Shown here piece after piece: positions 34,618 to 45,687 of a stretch of 64,000 nucleotides of DNA. The stretch lies in contig CM051015.1 of the NCBI GenBank assembly GCA_027704905.1, positions 17,901,693-17,965,692 on the forward strand, given 5' to 3'. Each line of letters begins with the position of its first letter. The stretch's first letter is position 1. Made by a program: the position numbers and the translations under genes. This stretch comes from Muraenolepis orangiensis. Its lineage: Eukaryota; Chordata; Actinopteri; Gadiformes; Muraenolepididae. The notes beneath the pieces were generated by a model. The model did not search any database. It saw nothing but the letters and a program-made list of their open reading frames with translations, and was not told where the DNA came from.

Positions 34618-35755
34618 TTGGCCAGGGCATTGGTTAAGCTGTACTTAATCCGAGGTGATCCACGGTGACCTCACAGCAAAGAAAATCATGCTAGTCAACA
34701 GTCTTAAACGTCCTCTCACGGTCAAGATCATTGACTTTGGGACAGCGTGCCTCGTATCTAAGGTTAAAGTGGGAAGTGAGGCTAGAACCCGCTGGTACAA
34801 GTAAGTAACTCACACACCGACGCTGGGCAGTTAAAACGGTGACACTTACGTGTTCCTATTTCTCCTTCTTGGAGGGCTCCGGAGCTCCTGCTAGGCCTCC
34901 CTTTCACAGGGGCCGTTGATGTCTGGGCTCTGGGATGCATGGCAGCTTTGATGTATACTGGATGTCCGTTGCATCCTGGGAACTTTAATCGACAAATGGT
35001 TGGTTTAAGGGTTATATGTCATGGTAGACATGGCCATTTTTTTATTATTACAATATCAATAGAAATGGGAATCCTTACCTATATTAAATCATGCTCTCTG
35101 TCAGCTAAATAATGACTTATTCAAGAACTAAGGCCACAGAAGACATACATTAAGCAGTAAACTATGTTAAATATACATATTGAAATTGTATTTTTTAAAT
35201 TCTGTTTCTTGTCAACTTGTGGAATGTGAACTTGTTTTAGCTGGCGTACATCTCTGAGAACCAGGGTCCGTTTCCTGACCTCTTTCTGCAATGAAAACTG
35301 AAAGTTTTTTCACCAATGGGCAATTCTGGACACTTATGGTAGCATTGTTCATTTCCACCTGTCTGTCTAGCTGACTGCATTGTGGGAAGAGTTGTTCACT
35401 AAAACACACATCTCTTCGTAGTCACCGGATGAGTATCGCCTGGAGAGCGGCGATATGACAGTTCCTTGTGCATCATACCCTCTCATGTCACTGGATGACC
35501 ACGGACGGGATGGGATCAGTATTCAATATTAACACCTGGTTACAATCTTACCTCTTCTTTCACATTGAACACTGTGTGTAATTGATTTCCTGCTTCCTCC
35601 TGTGACATGAAGGGGGATGAGCGGCACTCTATAGACCTGATGAAGAGGATGCTGCAGCTGGATGCCGGGCTGCGCATCGCATTGCAGGACATAATGGAAC
35701 ACCACTTCTGCATGGCTGCTTGCCATGGCAGCACTGGCCACAGAAGCACTAGCCA
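34618..35755 (+). pseudogene. HIPK-like protein kinase, C-lobe exons, predicted catalytically dead (left arm)
   Basis: At least four exon-like blocks match the C-lobe of HIPK/DYRK-type kinases. Block a (34618-34800, acceptor ttttag, donor GTAAGT) has VIHGDLTAKKIMLV and VKIIDFGTAC. Block b (from 34875) has WYKAPELLLGLPFTGAVDVW and ALGCMAALMYTGCPLHPG. Block c (from 35241, acceptor ttttag) has AYISENQGPFPDLF and, in another frame, KTESFFTNGQFWTL, then EYRLESGDMTVPC. Block d (about 35612-35755, donor GTAAGT) has HSIDLMKRMLQLDAGLRIAL. A 1-nt frame slip before VIHGDL is shared with the right arm. In the catalytic loop the usual Lys and Asn of HxDLKPxN are Thr and Lys. The N-lobe (Gly loop, VAIK lysine) is not in the window. 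Family assignment is by motif order. Confidence 0.72.
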
Positions 35756-35934
35756 GTAAGTCTCTGAGAGAAGACTTGTATATCACTTCACTTCCTTCAA
35801 CACAATGATGAATGAAACAGAAAGTGAACTAAAACAAATCTAAAACTGAACATCTGCTGCCAGGAACATTTTTTTTTCTTCCGTTCATCATCTTCCTCCA
35901 GGTACACTAACGGTACACTAGATTCGATTAGATT

Positions 35935-36198
35935 CAAATTTATTGTCATTGTACAGCACAAGTACAGTACAGCGAAAATAATTTAGCATCTAACCAGAGT
36001 GCAAATGTTGCAGTAAAAAACCATGGTAATATAATATAATTTACAGTTTACAGTTAAAATTTAAATTTACAGGTTACAGGACAGTCTAGGTATAAATGTG
36101 ATATGAGCATAATAATAGGTATATGTATATACAGGTAAGTGAGAAATGAGGTAGTGATCAGGGGTATGCTATTATTGAAAGCAGGATACAAATATATG
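35935..36198. repeat. Interspersed repeat, same family as in Nav intron 12
   Basis: gattagattcaaatttattg-tcattgtacagcacaagt opens the block and gaaagcaggatacaaatata closes it. The left end here is more complete than in the Nav copies. Confidence 0.75.
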
Positions 36199-36739
36199 TG
36201 ACGTGTGGGAGTGGGTTACCTGACAGCTCCTGGGTCACGTGACAGGCCAAAGACAGGTAGTTGGCGCCGCCCTGTACTTCCGTGTTCTGGGTATTTAAAT
36301 GACTCACCCGGCAAACGCAGGTTGAACTGATTGCCTAGGTTTGTGGTTGCCGGCGGTGAAAGACGTAATCGGTAAGCAGGATAACGTTCTAATTATTTAT
36401 CTTTTATAGCTTGATGCACCGTTTTTCCAGTTTATTATATCTAGTCCAGTATCCTGTCGCTTCCACAGTACTCACAAGTATTGTGCTTTGTGCTTAAGGC
36501 GATAGAGCAAGAGGGACGGACTTGCAACAAATGTGTCCAGTGTTTTAACTGGAGTTTTAACAAGGTAAAACGCATGTTTATTAAAGGAAAACAGTTTGTT
36601 TGGGTAAAGGGAAATGTATATGAATTGTTGTGTAGTAAATCTAAATGTGTTTGTGTATTAGATAGGAAGTTTATGTATGTTTCCTTTGTTTCAGGCATCT
36701 CTTGCAATCACTGTTTTTCCCATACTAAATGGTTATTGT
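36199..36739. other. Left-arm anonymous segment
   Basis: G/C-rich start (cacgtgacaggccaaag, tatttaaatgactcacccgg), then AT-rich. Overlapping small open frames of 86 codons (plus) and 88 codons (minus) occur here and in the right arm, but neither resembles a known protein. Confidence 0.5.
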
Positions 36740-36960
36740 GACGACGCATACCGCTTAGATCATTAGTTAGACGGGACATTATTTGATTGAGGGTTGATGG
36801 AGGGTTTGTAATCCGTGATGGCCTGGATGCCCTGCCACATGTGTCAGGGATCGGAGTTGTTGAAGTGGTCTTCAACCCTTCGCTTGTGTTTGAGCTTGGC
36901 ATGCTTGATGCCCTTTTTCAGATTAGCCCTGGCTAAACAGTAGGCCAGTGCGTCGCCCAA
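36740..36960 (-). pseudogene. LINE (L2/CR1-type) fragment between endonuclease and RT (left arm)
   Basis: The minus strand reads ...YCLARANLKKGIKHAKLKHK, HFNNSDP, MWQGIQAITDYKPSIN, the conserved linker before the RT domain of L2-like LINEs. It is inverted at 48340-48560. Confidence 0.7.
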
Positions 36961-38000
36961 CCTAAAAGCAGCACAAACCACACCTGCTACTAAATCAGCT
37001 CCTAATCAGAGAGACGCCTCCACAAAAGTGCAATGGGAAGGATCTCAGTTCAGTTCACATCCTCTGAATGTATTCAAGGGTTTTAAGGCCATTATAAGAC
37101 AAGTATGATTCTGAATACCTGTTCAGTAATACAGTCTCACATACAAAGAAACACAAACCGGCTGGCAGATGAACCAAAATGCAGAGATCAAACTCTGGGT
37201 AGGTGTGAAAGGAATCTTGACTTGGAAAAAAAAGGGAAAACAGCAGGTAGTGAGTGGGGTTGGGCAGGATGGTTACGCAACACGTACTCCAGGCCCTTGT
37301 TCGTCTGAGCGCCCATCGCTGATTGGCTTTATTCCAGAGGGGCGTCGCCCTCCGGAGAGAAGGGACCCATCCACACAGAAGGGACAGCTCCGAGAGACAT
37401 GTCTCTGAGAAGCATACTTTATAAGCGTATGGCGTGTGATATTCAATAAGCTGTCACACACTGTGTGTGTGTGTGTCTGGTTGTGTGTGCATGACTCTGG
37501 GTGTGTGTGTGTTTGTGTGTTTGTGTGTGTGTATGACTTTGTAGCACTTCCTCAGAGATAGCAACAGTATCAGAAGCTCCGAGACCAGCAGCAGATGTCC
37601 AGCCAGGTCTGTCAGAACTCTACCCATTGCCCTTGTCCTTGTTTATTCAGTCCTGATGAGTGACTGCCATCCATTGAGGTATTTCCTTGGTTGTCCGAGG
37701 TAGCAGTGAAAAGGAGCAAGGTGAGGGGCTTCTTTGTGAAGCTGCTGAATACCCTATGCTGCTGCTGCTGCCCCACTGACGATGACCAGCGATGAATCAG
37801 CACTACCTACCAGTGATGAAGAACCCTACACCTGAACGTCCATCTGGGAGAGAGGTTGCCGCTCCCCAGTCACCTGGCGGCCAACAGGAGGATGAGACAC
37901 CCCAGAGACTCTGGTTCCTCCCAAGATTTGTTTCTCTCAGAGGAAGTTTTTTCTTGCCACAGTCGCCCTGGCTCCGTCCCTAGCACCAGATCAGTTAGTT
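36961..38000. other. Left-arm spacer up to the gap, no gene seen
   Basis: Contains a (GT)n-rich stretch (37458-37540) and a common fish repeat with ggttcctcccaagatttgtt near 37911. Inverted counterpart is 45984-46161 plus 47472-48300. Confidence 0.6.
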
Positions 38001-39000
38001 NNNNNNNNNNNNNNNNNNNNNNNNNNNNNNNNNNNNNNNNNNNNNNNNNNNNNNNNNNNNNNNNNNNNNNNNNNNNNNNNNNNNNNNNNNNNNNNNNNNN
38101 NNNNNNNNNNNNNNNNNNNNNNNNNNNNNNNNNNNNNNNNNNNNNNNNNNNNNNNNNNNNNNNNNNNNNNNNNNNNNNNNNNNNNNNNNNNNNNNNNNNN
38201 NNNNNNNNNNNNNNNNNNNNNNNNNNNNNNNNNNNNNNNNNNNNNNNNNNNNNNNNNNNNNNNNNNNNNNNNNNNNNNNNNNNNNNNNNNNNNNNNNNNN
38301 NNNNNNNNNNNNNNNNNNNNNNNNNNNNNNNNNNNNNNNNNNNNNNNNNNNNNNNNNNNNNNNNNNNNNNNNNNNNNNNNNNNNNNNNNNNNNNNNNNNN
38401 NNNNNNNNNNNNNNNNNNNNNNNNNNNNNNNNNNNNNNNNNNNNNNNNNNNNNNNNNNNNNNNNNNNNNNNNNNNNNNNNNNNNNNNNNNNNNNNNNNNN
38501 NNNNNNNNNNNNNNNNNNNNNNNNNNNNNNNNNNNNNNNNNNNNNNNNNNNNNNNNNNNNNNNNNNNNNNNNNNNNNNNNNNNNNNNNNNNNNNNNNNNN
38601 NNNNNNNNNNNNNNNNNNNNNNNNNNNNNNNNNNNNNNNNNNNNNNNNNNNNNNNNNNNNNNNNNNNNNNNNNNNNNNNNNNNNNNNNNNNNNNNNNNNN
38701 NNNNNNNNNNNNNNNNNNNNNNNNNNNNNNNNNNNNNNNNNNNNNNNNNNNNNNNNNNNNNNNNNNNNNNNNNNNNNNNNNNNNNNNNNNNNNNNNNNNN
38801 NNNNNNNNNNNNNNNNNNNNNNNNNNNNNNNNNNNNNNNNNNNNNNNNNNNNNNNNNNNNNNNNNNNNNNNNNNNNNNNNNNNNNNNNNNNNNNNNNNNN
38901 NNNNNNNNNNNNNNNNNNNNNNNNNNNNNNNNNNNNNNNNNNNNNNNNNNNNNNNNNNNNNNNNNNNNNNNNNNNNNNNNNNNNNNNNNNNNNNNNNNNN
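38001..39000. other. Assembly gap of exactly 1000 N
   Basis: Second fixed-size scaffold join, placed exactly at the end of the left arm and 4 bp before an LTR. Confidence 0.99.
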
Positions 39001-39004
39001 CTAA

Positions 39005-40541
39005 TGTAACACTAGCTTAGTAACTAGACAAGGTATCTATATATGGGTTTGGGCCAGATCAGAAGAAACCAAGTTCGCCTCGGAAGAGAGATGGTCTGCA
39101 CAAGAATGAAGCACTGACAACAGATCTATGTTTTGAAGGTAAGGAAATGTGTTTCTCTTTCCAGTTCTTCCTTACCTTCTTTGGTTTATTTTCTTTCCAC
39201 AAGTCAGGATAATACACTGTACAATGAATTAAACAAAATGAATGAATATGTACAAAACACCCTGGGTCTGATGCCCAAACCTTCCCTGGTTCCACTACTT
39301 TAGTTACTATTTTAATTATATCTACTCACTGTTTTAATTATTATCTATATACTATTTTAATTATTATCTATTTACTGTTTTAATTATTATCTATATACTA
39401 TTTTAATTATTATCTATATACTATTTTAATTATTATCTATATGCTATTTCAATATTATAACTTAAACTAACTGGATTAGCTAATTCTAGGAACCAGGACT
39501 CTTAATATTTGAAAGAAGACCCTTATATCCAAACCATCTCAAATCAAAAGCTCTGTTAACACAAAAGCAATAAAACAAACAAAATGGTTTCCCTGAGCAG
39601 TGTACTTAACAAAGAACCTGAATCCTATTACAACTTAGTTATCTCTATCCATTTACACACAACGATTTCACTCATTCCATGAATGGTGGTCAAACTCTGT
39701 CCATGTGTTCAGGGAACTTGGTGTCCGTGGCCCTTTAAATCAGTTCAGTGATACGAATCCATCCTGGGAAACGTGTCGTTGAGTGCGCTTATCCTACCGC
39801 TCTGTAGAAGGCGCGCTTTAACTCTGTCCTTGTTCACTTCACAGGTCGTTCTCGTGGGAGGCTCGCCAGCCTGTCCGCCGCCGATGCAGTCCAAAGGAAC
39901 CAGCAGACGAACAGACGAATCCAGGATCCAAATCAATCCAACACAAAACCCAGCCTTGCAATACAAAACCATACGTGCATATCAACGTCTCATTCAATAA
40001 AGTGCATTTACAACCTGTACCTGGGTTCAACTCTTTTCATTATGTCATGCATCACATGGCTGTATAGCGGCCCCTCGTGCTTTTGAGGAACAATGTTGCG
40101 ACATTCCAACTATCGTTATACCGCACATTACACTCAATTATCATGTTACCACAACTTTCTAATAGTCACATTTCTCTTGTTTGAGACTCACCAAGGATTT
40201 CTCTGATGCTAACTAGCAACCGTCTCGACGAGTGTGTGCTGAATCCCTTCGCACACTTCTCACAATATCCACAAAGGTTCTTCTTTCTAATTCAATTCAG
40301 GATATCATACCAGTATTCTCTCTTCTATCAGTAATCTGAGGATAGTTATCATATACCAACGGGACGATGTCTTAAACATCCACACCTCATGTCATTCCTG
40401 ACTCGACAAAGGAAAATCTGGTATTGACCGGAGTTCACGGTAAACGTAGGAGGCGGGCCTAACGCTCTGATTGGTCAAATCTCATTTCAATGTTAGAGAT
40501 AAGTTTTGGAGTCATTGGAGCTCTAGTAACCAGGGGTTACA
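39005..40541 (-). repeat. 3' LTR of the gag-only element
   Basis: 1537 bp. It contains five or six units of atctatatactattttaatt and a cattcaataaa polyadenylation-like signal on the opposite strand. The Gag stop codon (40523) lies just inside this LTR. Confidence 0.93.
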
Positions 40542-42787
40542 CACTCCCCCCTCAAAGGTGTGTACGTCCCGTTACACCTACACTGATATCTGGGATCTTG
40601 CAGTATGTCTATGAAAGCAGAGCTTATACCCTGGAACAGTGACTGCACCAAAGACACAAAGGGATTCCCTAATTGTGTATAATGCAGTCTATCTGGGGGG
40701 GTTCTGTGTCTAGTGGGCTGTATACGTGGGATGTCTTGTTCAATCTCATCTCTTATAGTTCCAACCTCAGTGGCCTCAGGCTGCTGCTCTTGGGGACCTT
40801 CATCACTGTTAGACATGTCGGAGGGCACTGGAAGGCCTTCCGCCATTTCACTGGGAGCATCCTCTGGAACTTCACAAAGCCTCTCAAATGAGCATCTCCG
40901 CTTTGCCGCTAGCCCCGATGAGGAAGTGCCTCCCTCAGGCTCTGGATCAGCTGGTTTCTCTCTTGCAGTTTCAGTCTCAGGTGGGGTTTCTCCTTCAACC
41001 TCAAGTTCAGGTAAACTCTCTTTACACTGGTGCCTCTTTTCTTCAACCAGAGCAGGGTTCGGTTCATCTTCACAGTTTGGAGCAATGTGCCCATCTTCTC
41101 CGCAATGGAAACAGTACCAAGGACGGGGCCTGGAAGAAGCAGGGGCCCCACGATATGACTGCTCGGTTGCCTCATGGTCGGTTTTGATCGCCACACCTTT
41201 TGATCGTGGATTCCTCCTTATCTGATCGTCTTGCACTCGAAATGCAGTCATCTGAGCTTGGAGCTCGACGACTTGTCTCTTTAGTGCAGTAACCTCAGCT
41301 GATTCTGGCGGTTTCTTCTTGGTCGTTGGTTTAGCTGGTGCCTGCATGGCAACGACTTGAGCTTGAAGCTCAGAAACCTGTTCTCTCAGGGTATCAGTTT
41401 CAGTGGTGGTGGCCTCTGAGTCTTCCCAGGTGTGAGCAGCTTGACTGTGCACGACCGTTCTAGTCTTGGGAGCAGTGGAAACTTGCCTGTCTAGGCCAAG
41501 ATGTCTTCTCATGCGATCTTCCTTCGCCGCGTGTCTATCCTCTTCTGTTCTGATAAGAAACACCAGCTCGGCGAACGAAGGCGGCTGTGCTTTCTTCTGT
41601 TCCAATTGAAGGTCTCTGATCAGCTCACGATTCCAACAGCCTCTGCAGAATTGCTTCAAGAGACATCGACCTCTTTCCTCCTCCACAATACCACCTCGTC
41701 TGATAGCTGTGCTCAGGGTGATTTGTAGTCTATTCAGGTAACTTGAGGGTCTTTCACCAGTGTTTTGAAAGGTGCCCATTAACTTGGCAACCAAGTCGTC
41801 TCCATCTTCCACTGACCCATAGACCGAGTCCAGGAGCTCAAGATATTCTGAAGGTGAGGCTCTGGGACCAACCTGTTTGATGACATCGGTGGCAGGGGGC
41901 AGTAGACTGTCGGCGATTTTCTGTGTTCTATGCAGGTCAGAGATGGATGGGTCCGTCATCAGGAGTTCAACACTCGCACGCCAGGTGTCATAATCGGGTT
42001 CATTATTAGGACGAGGACTTCTCCCAGAGAAGACTCGAAGACGAACAGAGATCTCTTGGTGAGACCTGGCAGCCTCAGTCTTCACGATGTGTTCAACTAT
42101 TATCTTTTGCACACTAGGAGGGTTAACCGTCGTCATGGAGAGAACTGGTTGGATCATCGCGGAAACATGACCACTCCCTGCTCCTGCTAGGGTTTGGTGT
42201 GTTGCAGTTCGCTCGAGTCCCTTGGCTGGGCTTTTAGGTGTGTCATACTCGGGGTTCCACTCAGGGGAAGCGTGCGGGGAACCCACGGTGGTGGTTGCTT
42301 CAGCAGCTTCACTCCCTAGGTTCTGGGGCTCCGTCTCTAAGTTTGGCAGCTCTTGGGCTGGGGGATTAATCCCTCCCGCTGGGACCATCTTTGTCAACTC
42401 CTCCTGAAGTACTTCTTGGAAAGACCTCCCACTTGTTCTTGCTATATCTTGCAATGTGTCAAGGTATCCATTGGTGGCGCTACTACTAGCATCATGTGTG
42501 TAGACACTATCTAAAGCACGCACATTAAAGGTGACATTGGCGTCACGGAGACTCTTGTAGCCTAGGGGCAGTAAGGGTCTTAATGTCTGCATAGCGATGC
42601 CATCGCTCTTAAACTCAACTATGACGTGATGGTGAAATTCTGAGTTATGGTCATCGATCAGCAAAAGGCGATTTATAGGGCCATGGGATACTAATGTTTC
42701 CTCAAGCTCTTTGGGGTTAATCAGCGGAGTGCCATCAACAATGACAGAGTTAGGGATATCTACATGTTCAGCCTTCACTATATCCAT
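40523..42787 (-). CDS. PNMA/ZCCHC12-like Gag protein, intact 754 codons
   Basis: Uninterrupted frame from the ATG at 42787. Residues 10-90 form a plausible RRM-like fold (SVIVDGTPL, RLLLID, VIVEFKS), as at the N-terminus of PNMA-family proteins. Residues about 245-425 match the PNMA/ZCCHC12 capsid region: LRVFSGRSPRPNNEPDYDTW, SLLPPATDVI, KQFCRGCWNRELI, LIRTEED. Residues 465-520 are two coiled-coil heptad stretches (LREQVSELQAQV; LKRQVVELQAQM). A CCHC zinc knuckle has Cys559, Cys562, His567 and Cys572 in C-x2-C-x4-H-x4-C spacing. An acidic stretch leads to a tail (PPDRLHYTQLGNPF, LVQSLFQGISSAF) that looks like the far C-terminus of a gypsy polyprotein, so the frame may be a gag-pol fusion with all enzymes deleted. 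Expected role: assembling capsids around its RNA. Confidence 0.88.
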   Translation of the reverse strand: MDIVKAEHVDIPNSVIVDGTPLINPKELEETLVSHGPINRLLLIDDHNSEFHHHVIVEFKSDGIAMQTLRPLLPLGYKSLRDANVTFNVRALDSVYTHDASSSATNGYLDTLQDIARTSGRSFQEVLQEELTKMVPAGGINPPAQELPNLETEPQNLGSEAAEATTTVGSPHASPEWNPEYDTPKSPAKGLERTATHQTLAGAGSGHVSAMIQPVLSMTTVNPPSVQKIIVEHIVKTEAARSHQEISVRLRVFSGRSPRPNNEPDYDTWRASVELLMTDPSISDLHRTQKIADSLLPPATDVIKQVGPRASPSEYLELLDSVYGSVEDGDDLVAKLMGTFQNTGERPSSYLNRLQITLSTAIRRGGIVEEERGRCLLKQFCRGCWNRELIRDLQLEQKKAQPPSFAELVFLIRTEEDRHAAKEDRMRRHLGLDRQVSTAPKTRTVVHSQAAHTWEDSEATTTETDTLREQVSELQAQVVAMQAPAKPTTKKKPPESAEVTALKRQVVELQAQMTAFRVQDDQIRRNPRSKGVAIKTDHEATEQSYRGAPASSRPRPWYCFHCGEDGHIAPNCEDEPNPALVEEKRHQCKESLPELEVEGETPPETETAREKPADPEPEGGTSSSGLAAKRRCSFERLCEVPEDAPSEMAEGLPVPSDMSNSDEGPQEQQPEATEVGTIRDEIEQDIPRIQPTRHRTPPDRLHYTQLGNPFVSLVQSLFQGISSAFIDILQDPRYQCRCNGTYTPLRGECVTPGY
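40542..40558 (-). promoter_or_regulatory. Polypurine tract
   Basis: The minus strand reads TTTGAGGGGGGAGTG directly before the 3' LTR, where plus-strand DNA synthesis would be primed. Confidence 0.8.
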
Positions 42788-42861
42788 TTTAAGGCTTTTA
42801 GATTACTATCATCGATTGTCTTTTCCTGTGGTGTGATCACTCTTGTACAAACACAGTCTCT

Positions 42862-42879
42862 CTCCTGGCTGGCTCGCCA
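42862..42879 (-). promoter_or_regulatory. tRNA primer-binding site
   Basis: The minus strand reads TGGCGAGCCAGCCAGGAG six bases after the 5' LTR. It is complementary to a tRNA 3' end finishing in CCA. The tRNA species was not identified. Confidence 0.7.
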
Positions 42880-42885
42880 ACTTTA

Positions 42886-44422
42886 TGTAACACTAGCTTA
42901 GTAACTAGACAAGGTATCTATATATGGGTTTGGGCCAGATCAGAAGAAACCAAGTTCGCCTCGGAAGAGAGATGGTCTGCACAAGAATGAAGCACTGACA
43001 ACAGATCTATGTTTTGAAGGTAAGGAAATGTGTTTCTCTTTCCAGTTCTTCCTTACCTTCTTTGGTTTATTTTCTTTCCACAAGTCAGGATAATACACTG
43101 TACAATGAATTAAACAAAATGAATGAATATGTACAAAACACCCTGGGTCTGATGCCCAAACCTTCCCTGGTTCCACTACTTTAGTTACTATTTTAATTAT
43201 ATCTACTCACTGTTTTAATTATTATCTATATACTATTTTAATTATTATCTATTTACTGTTTTAATTATTATCTATATACTATTTTAATTATTATCTATAT
43301 ACTATTTTAATTATTATCTATATGCTATTTCAATATTATAACTTAAACTAACTGGATTAGCTAATTCTAGGAACCAGGACTCTTAATATTTGAAAGAAGA
43401 CCCTTATATCCAAACCATCTCAAATCAAAAGCTCTGTTAACACAAAAGCAATAAAACAAACAAAATGGTTTCCCTGAGCAGTGTACTTAACAAAGAACCT
43501 GAATCCTATTACAACTTAGTTATCTCTATCCATTTACACACAACGACTTCACTCATTCCATGAATGGTGGTCAAACTCTGTCCATGTGTTCAGGGAACTT
43601 GGTGTCCGTGGCCCTTTAAATCAGTTCAGTGATACGAATCCATCCTGGGAAACGTGTCGTTGAGTGCGCTTATCCTACCGCTCTGTAGAAGGCGCGGTTT
43701 AACTCTGTCCTTGTTCACTTCACAGGTCGTTCTCGTGGGAGGCTCGCCAGCCTGTCCGCCGCCGATGCAGTCCAAAGGAACCAGCAGACGAACAGACGAA
43801 TCCAGGATCCAAATCAATCCAACACAAAACCCAGCCTTGCAATACAAAACCATACGTGCATATCAACGTCTCATTCAATAAAGTGCATTTACAACCTGTA
43901 CCTGGGTTCAACTCTTTTCATTATGTCATGCATCACATGGCTGTATAGCGGCCCCTCGTGCTTTTGAGGAACAATGTTGCGACATTCCAACTATCGTTAT
44001 ACCGCACATTACACTCAATTATCATGTTACCACAACTTTCTAATAGTCACATTTCTCTTGTTTGAGACTCACCAAGGATTTCTCTGATGCTAACTAGCAA
44101 CCGTCTCGACGAGTGTGTGCTGAATCCCTTCGCACACTTCTCACAATATCCACAAAGGTTCTTCTTTCTAATTCAATTCAGGATATCATACCAGTATTCT
44201 CTCTTCTATCAGTAATCTGAGGATAGTTATCATATACCAACGGGACGATGTCTTAAACATCCACACCTCATGTCATTCCTGACTCGACAAAGGAAAATCT
44301 GGTATTGACCGGAGTTCACGGTAAACGTAGGAGGCGGGCCTAACGCTCTGATTGGTCAAATCTCATTTCAATGTTAGAGATAAGTTTTGGAGTCATTGGA
44401 GCTCTAGTAACCAGGGGTTACA
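42886..44422 (-). repeat. 5' LTR of the gag-only element
   Basis: 1537 bp, the same length as the 3' LTR. Differences noted: c for t near 43546 and g for c near 43693. Confidence 0.93.
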
Positions 44423-45687
44423 CTAAGGTGGCCGGAAAAAGACGATTTAACGTACTATGGGGCGGGGAAAGGGATGTCTTGCTCACCCGTATGCCCCTTA
44501 CTGGCGAGCTTGGTCGTTTGGGCGGGTTGGGCAGGATCTGACATAATGTCCCTCCTTCCCACAGTAGAGGCACTGTTGGTGGGACATCCTGTACTCTCTT
44601 TGTCCTGCCGAAAGGTGGGATCGGCCAATCTCCATGGGCTCTCCGGGCCCGGACGTCGACCTGTCAACAGACAGCGCGTGCTGAAAAGGGGGCGTGGCCA
44701 AGCCCGCCGCGGACTGGGTGGCGGTCGCCGAGGCAGAGCGACCGGGAGCCGGGCAAAGGAACGAACGCTGGGCTCGGTCCAAACGGCGTTCACGCAGCCG
44801 TGAGTCCATTTGGAGTGCCAGGGTGATTAACTCTCTCAGCGTCTCCGGGCTGTCTCGAACGATGAGGTCCTTGACGGCGTCGCTCAAGCCCTTGCGATAG
44901 AGACAGAGGAGTGCTCTATCGTCCCAACCACTCTCAATTGCAAGGATCCGGAACTCCACCGTGAAATCGGCCACCGAGCGAGACCCCTGACGGCAAACTA
45001 GCAGCCGGCTTGCAGAATCCAGCCCGTCCAATGGATGGTCAAAGACCGCGCAAAACTCTTGCTTGAACAGGGGGTAATCGGTGGCATAACCCCCGTCGCT
45101 GTTCACCGCGGCTATCGCCCAGCTGAGAGCTCTGTCGGCAAGGAGGGACATCACAAAAGCAATCCTGGCCCCACCCGAGGAATACTTGGACGGCTGATGT
45201 GTGAACAGCAACTCACACTGAGCTATGAACCCACGGCACTGGTTCAAATCGCCCCCGAACGATCTGGGGCTAACCAAGCTCAGCTCGGCGCAACCGACTG
45301 ACCCTGCGGGGACATCGGGGCCAGCTGGGACGTAGGACGAACTGGTTCCCGGACCGGAACCTGGGGCTGGATAGGTGCTGACGGCTAACGCGTCCAGAGA
45401 TCGCTGGATGGACGCTAGGGCTCCGGTCATAGCATCCACCTTGGCGGTGAGACTGGTGACCGTACTGACGGTAGTCTGCGACGTGTTCTCCAGCACCGCA
45501 ATCTGGGACTGGACCGAGGGAAAAGCCTTTCCCAGTTCGGCCTGCAGTTGGGTAAGCTCGATGGCTTGTTCTGTTACAATCTTGCGTAACTCGGACGGTG
45601 TCCCGTGCCCCGCTTCTGGGTTCCCGGCTTGGCTCATTCTTTTGGCTTGGTTATTCTGTTAGACCCCAGCGAGACCGAAGAACCAAA
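44423..45687 (-). mobile_element. Ty3/gypsy element A, 5' part, interrupted by the gag-only element
   Basis: Holds a primer-binding site (45663-45685: minus strand TGGTTCTTCGGTCTCGCTGG, complementary to a tRNA end CCA), a leader and gag. The gag-only element begins at 44422 just past the gag stop, so the rest of this element is off to the other side of that insertion, in the gap. Confidence 0.8.
44498..45637 (-). CDS. Ty3/gypsy Gag (RTL/PEG10-like), 379 codons, intact
   Basis: Gag polyprotein of a fish Ty3/gypsy element. The N-terminal 90 residues are coiled-coil-like (LTQLQAELGKAF, VSTVTSLTAKVDAM). The capsid region follows with PRSFGGDLNQCRGFIAQCEL, RALSWAIAAV and VADFTVEFRILAIESGWDD, as in RTL/PEG10 proteins. 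A C-terminal zinc knuckle CLYCGKEGHYVRSC has Cys356, Cys359, His364 and Cys369. The frame opens at the ATG at 45637 and stops at 44498, 75 bp from the gag-only insertion. Pol would normally follow by frameshift or readthrough; here it is separated. Confidence 0.9.
   Translation of the reverse strand: MSQAGNPEAGHGTPSELRKIVTEQAIELTQLQAELGKAFPSVQSQIAVLENTSQTTVSTVTSLTAKVDAMTGALASIQRSLDALAVSTYPAPGSGPGTSSSYVPAGPDVPAGSVGCAELSLVSPRSFGGDLNQCRGFIAQCELLFTHQPSKYSSGGARIAFVMSLLADRALSWAIAAVNSDGGYATDYPLFKQEFCAVFDHPLDGLDSASRLLVCRQGSRSVADFTVEFRILAIESGWDDRALLCLYRKGLSDAVKDLIVRDSPETLRELITLALQMDSRLRERRLDRAQRSFLCPAPGRSASATATQSAAGLATPPFQHALSVDRSTSGPGEPMEIGRSHLSAGQREYRMSHQQCLYCGKEGHYVRSCPTRPNDQARQ

Larger units (their letters stand above)
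39005..44422 (-). mobile_element. Gag-only LTR retrotransposon with PNMA/ZCCHC12-like Gag
   Basis: Two direct repeats of 1537 bp (39005-40541 and 42886-44422) start TGTAAC and end GTTACA. I noticed only two base differences between them. ctaa flanks both ends (39001-39004 and 44423-44426) as target-site duplication. A primer-binding site (42862-42879) lies inside the 5' LTR and a polypurine tract (40542-40558) before the 3' LTR. The 2.3-kb interior encodes one long Gag-like protein and no protease, RT or integrase. It is a non-autonomous element whose enzymes must come from elsewhere. Confidence 0.92.

Noticed and set aside
36441..36741. Overlapping 86- and 88-codon frames conserved in both arms
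   Set aside because: Both strands are open over the same bases and nothing resembles a protein family. Conservation follows from the arm duplication.
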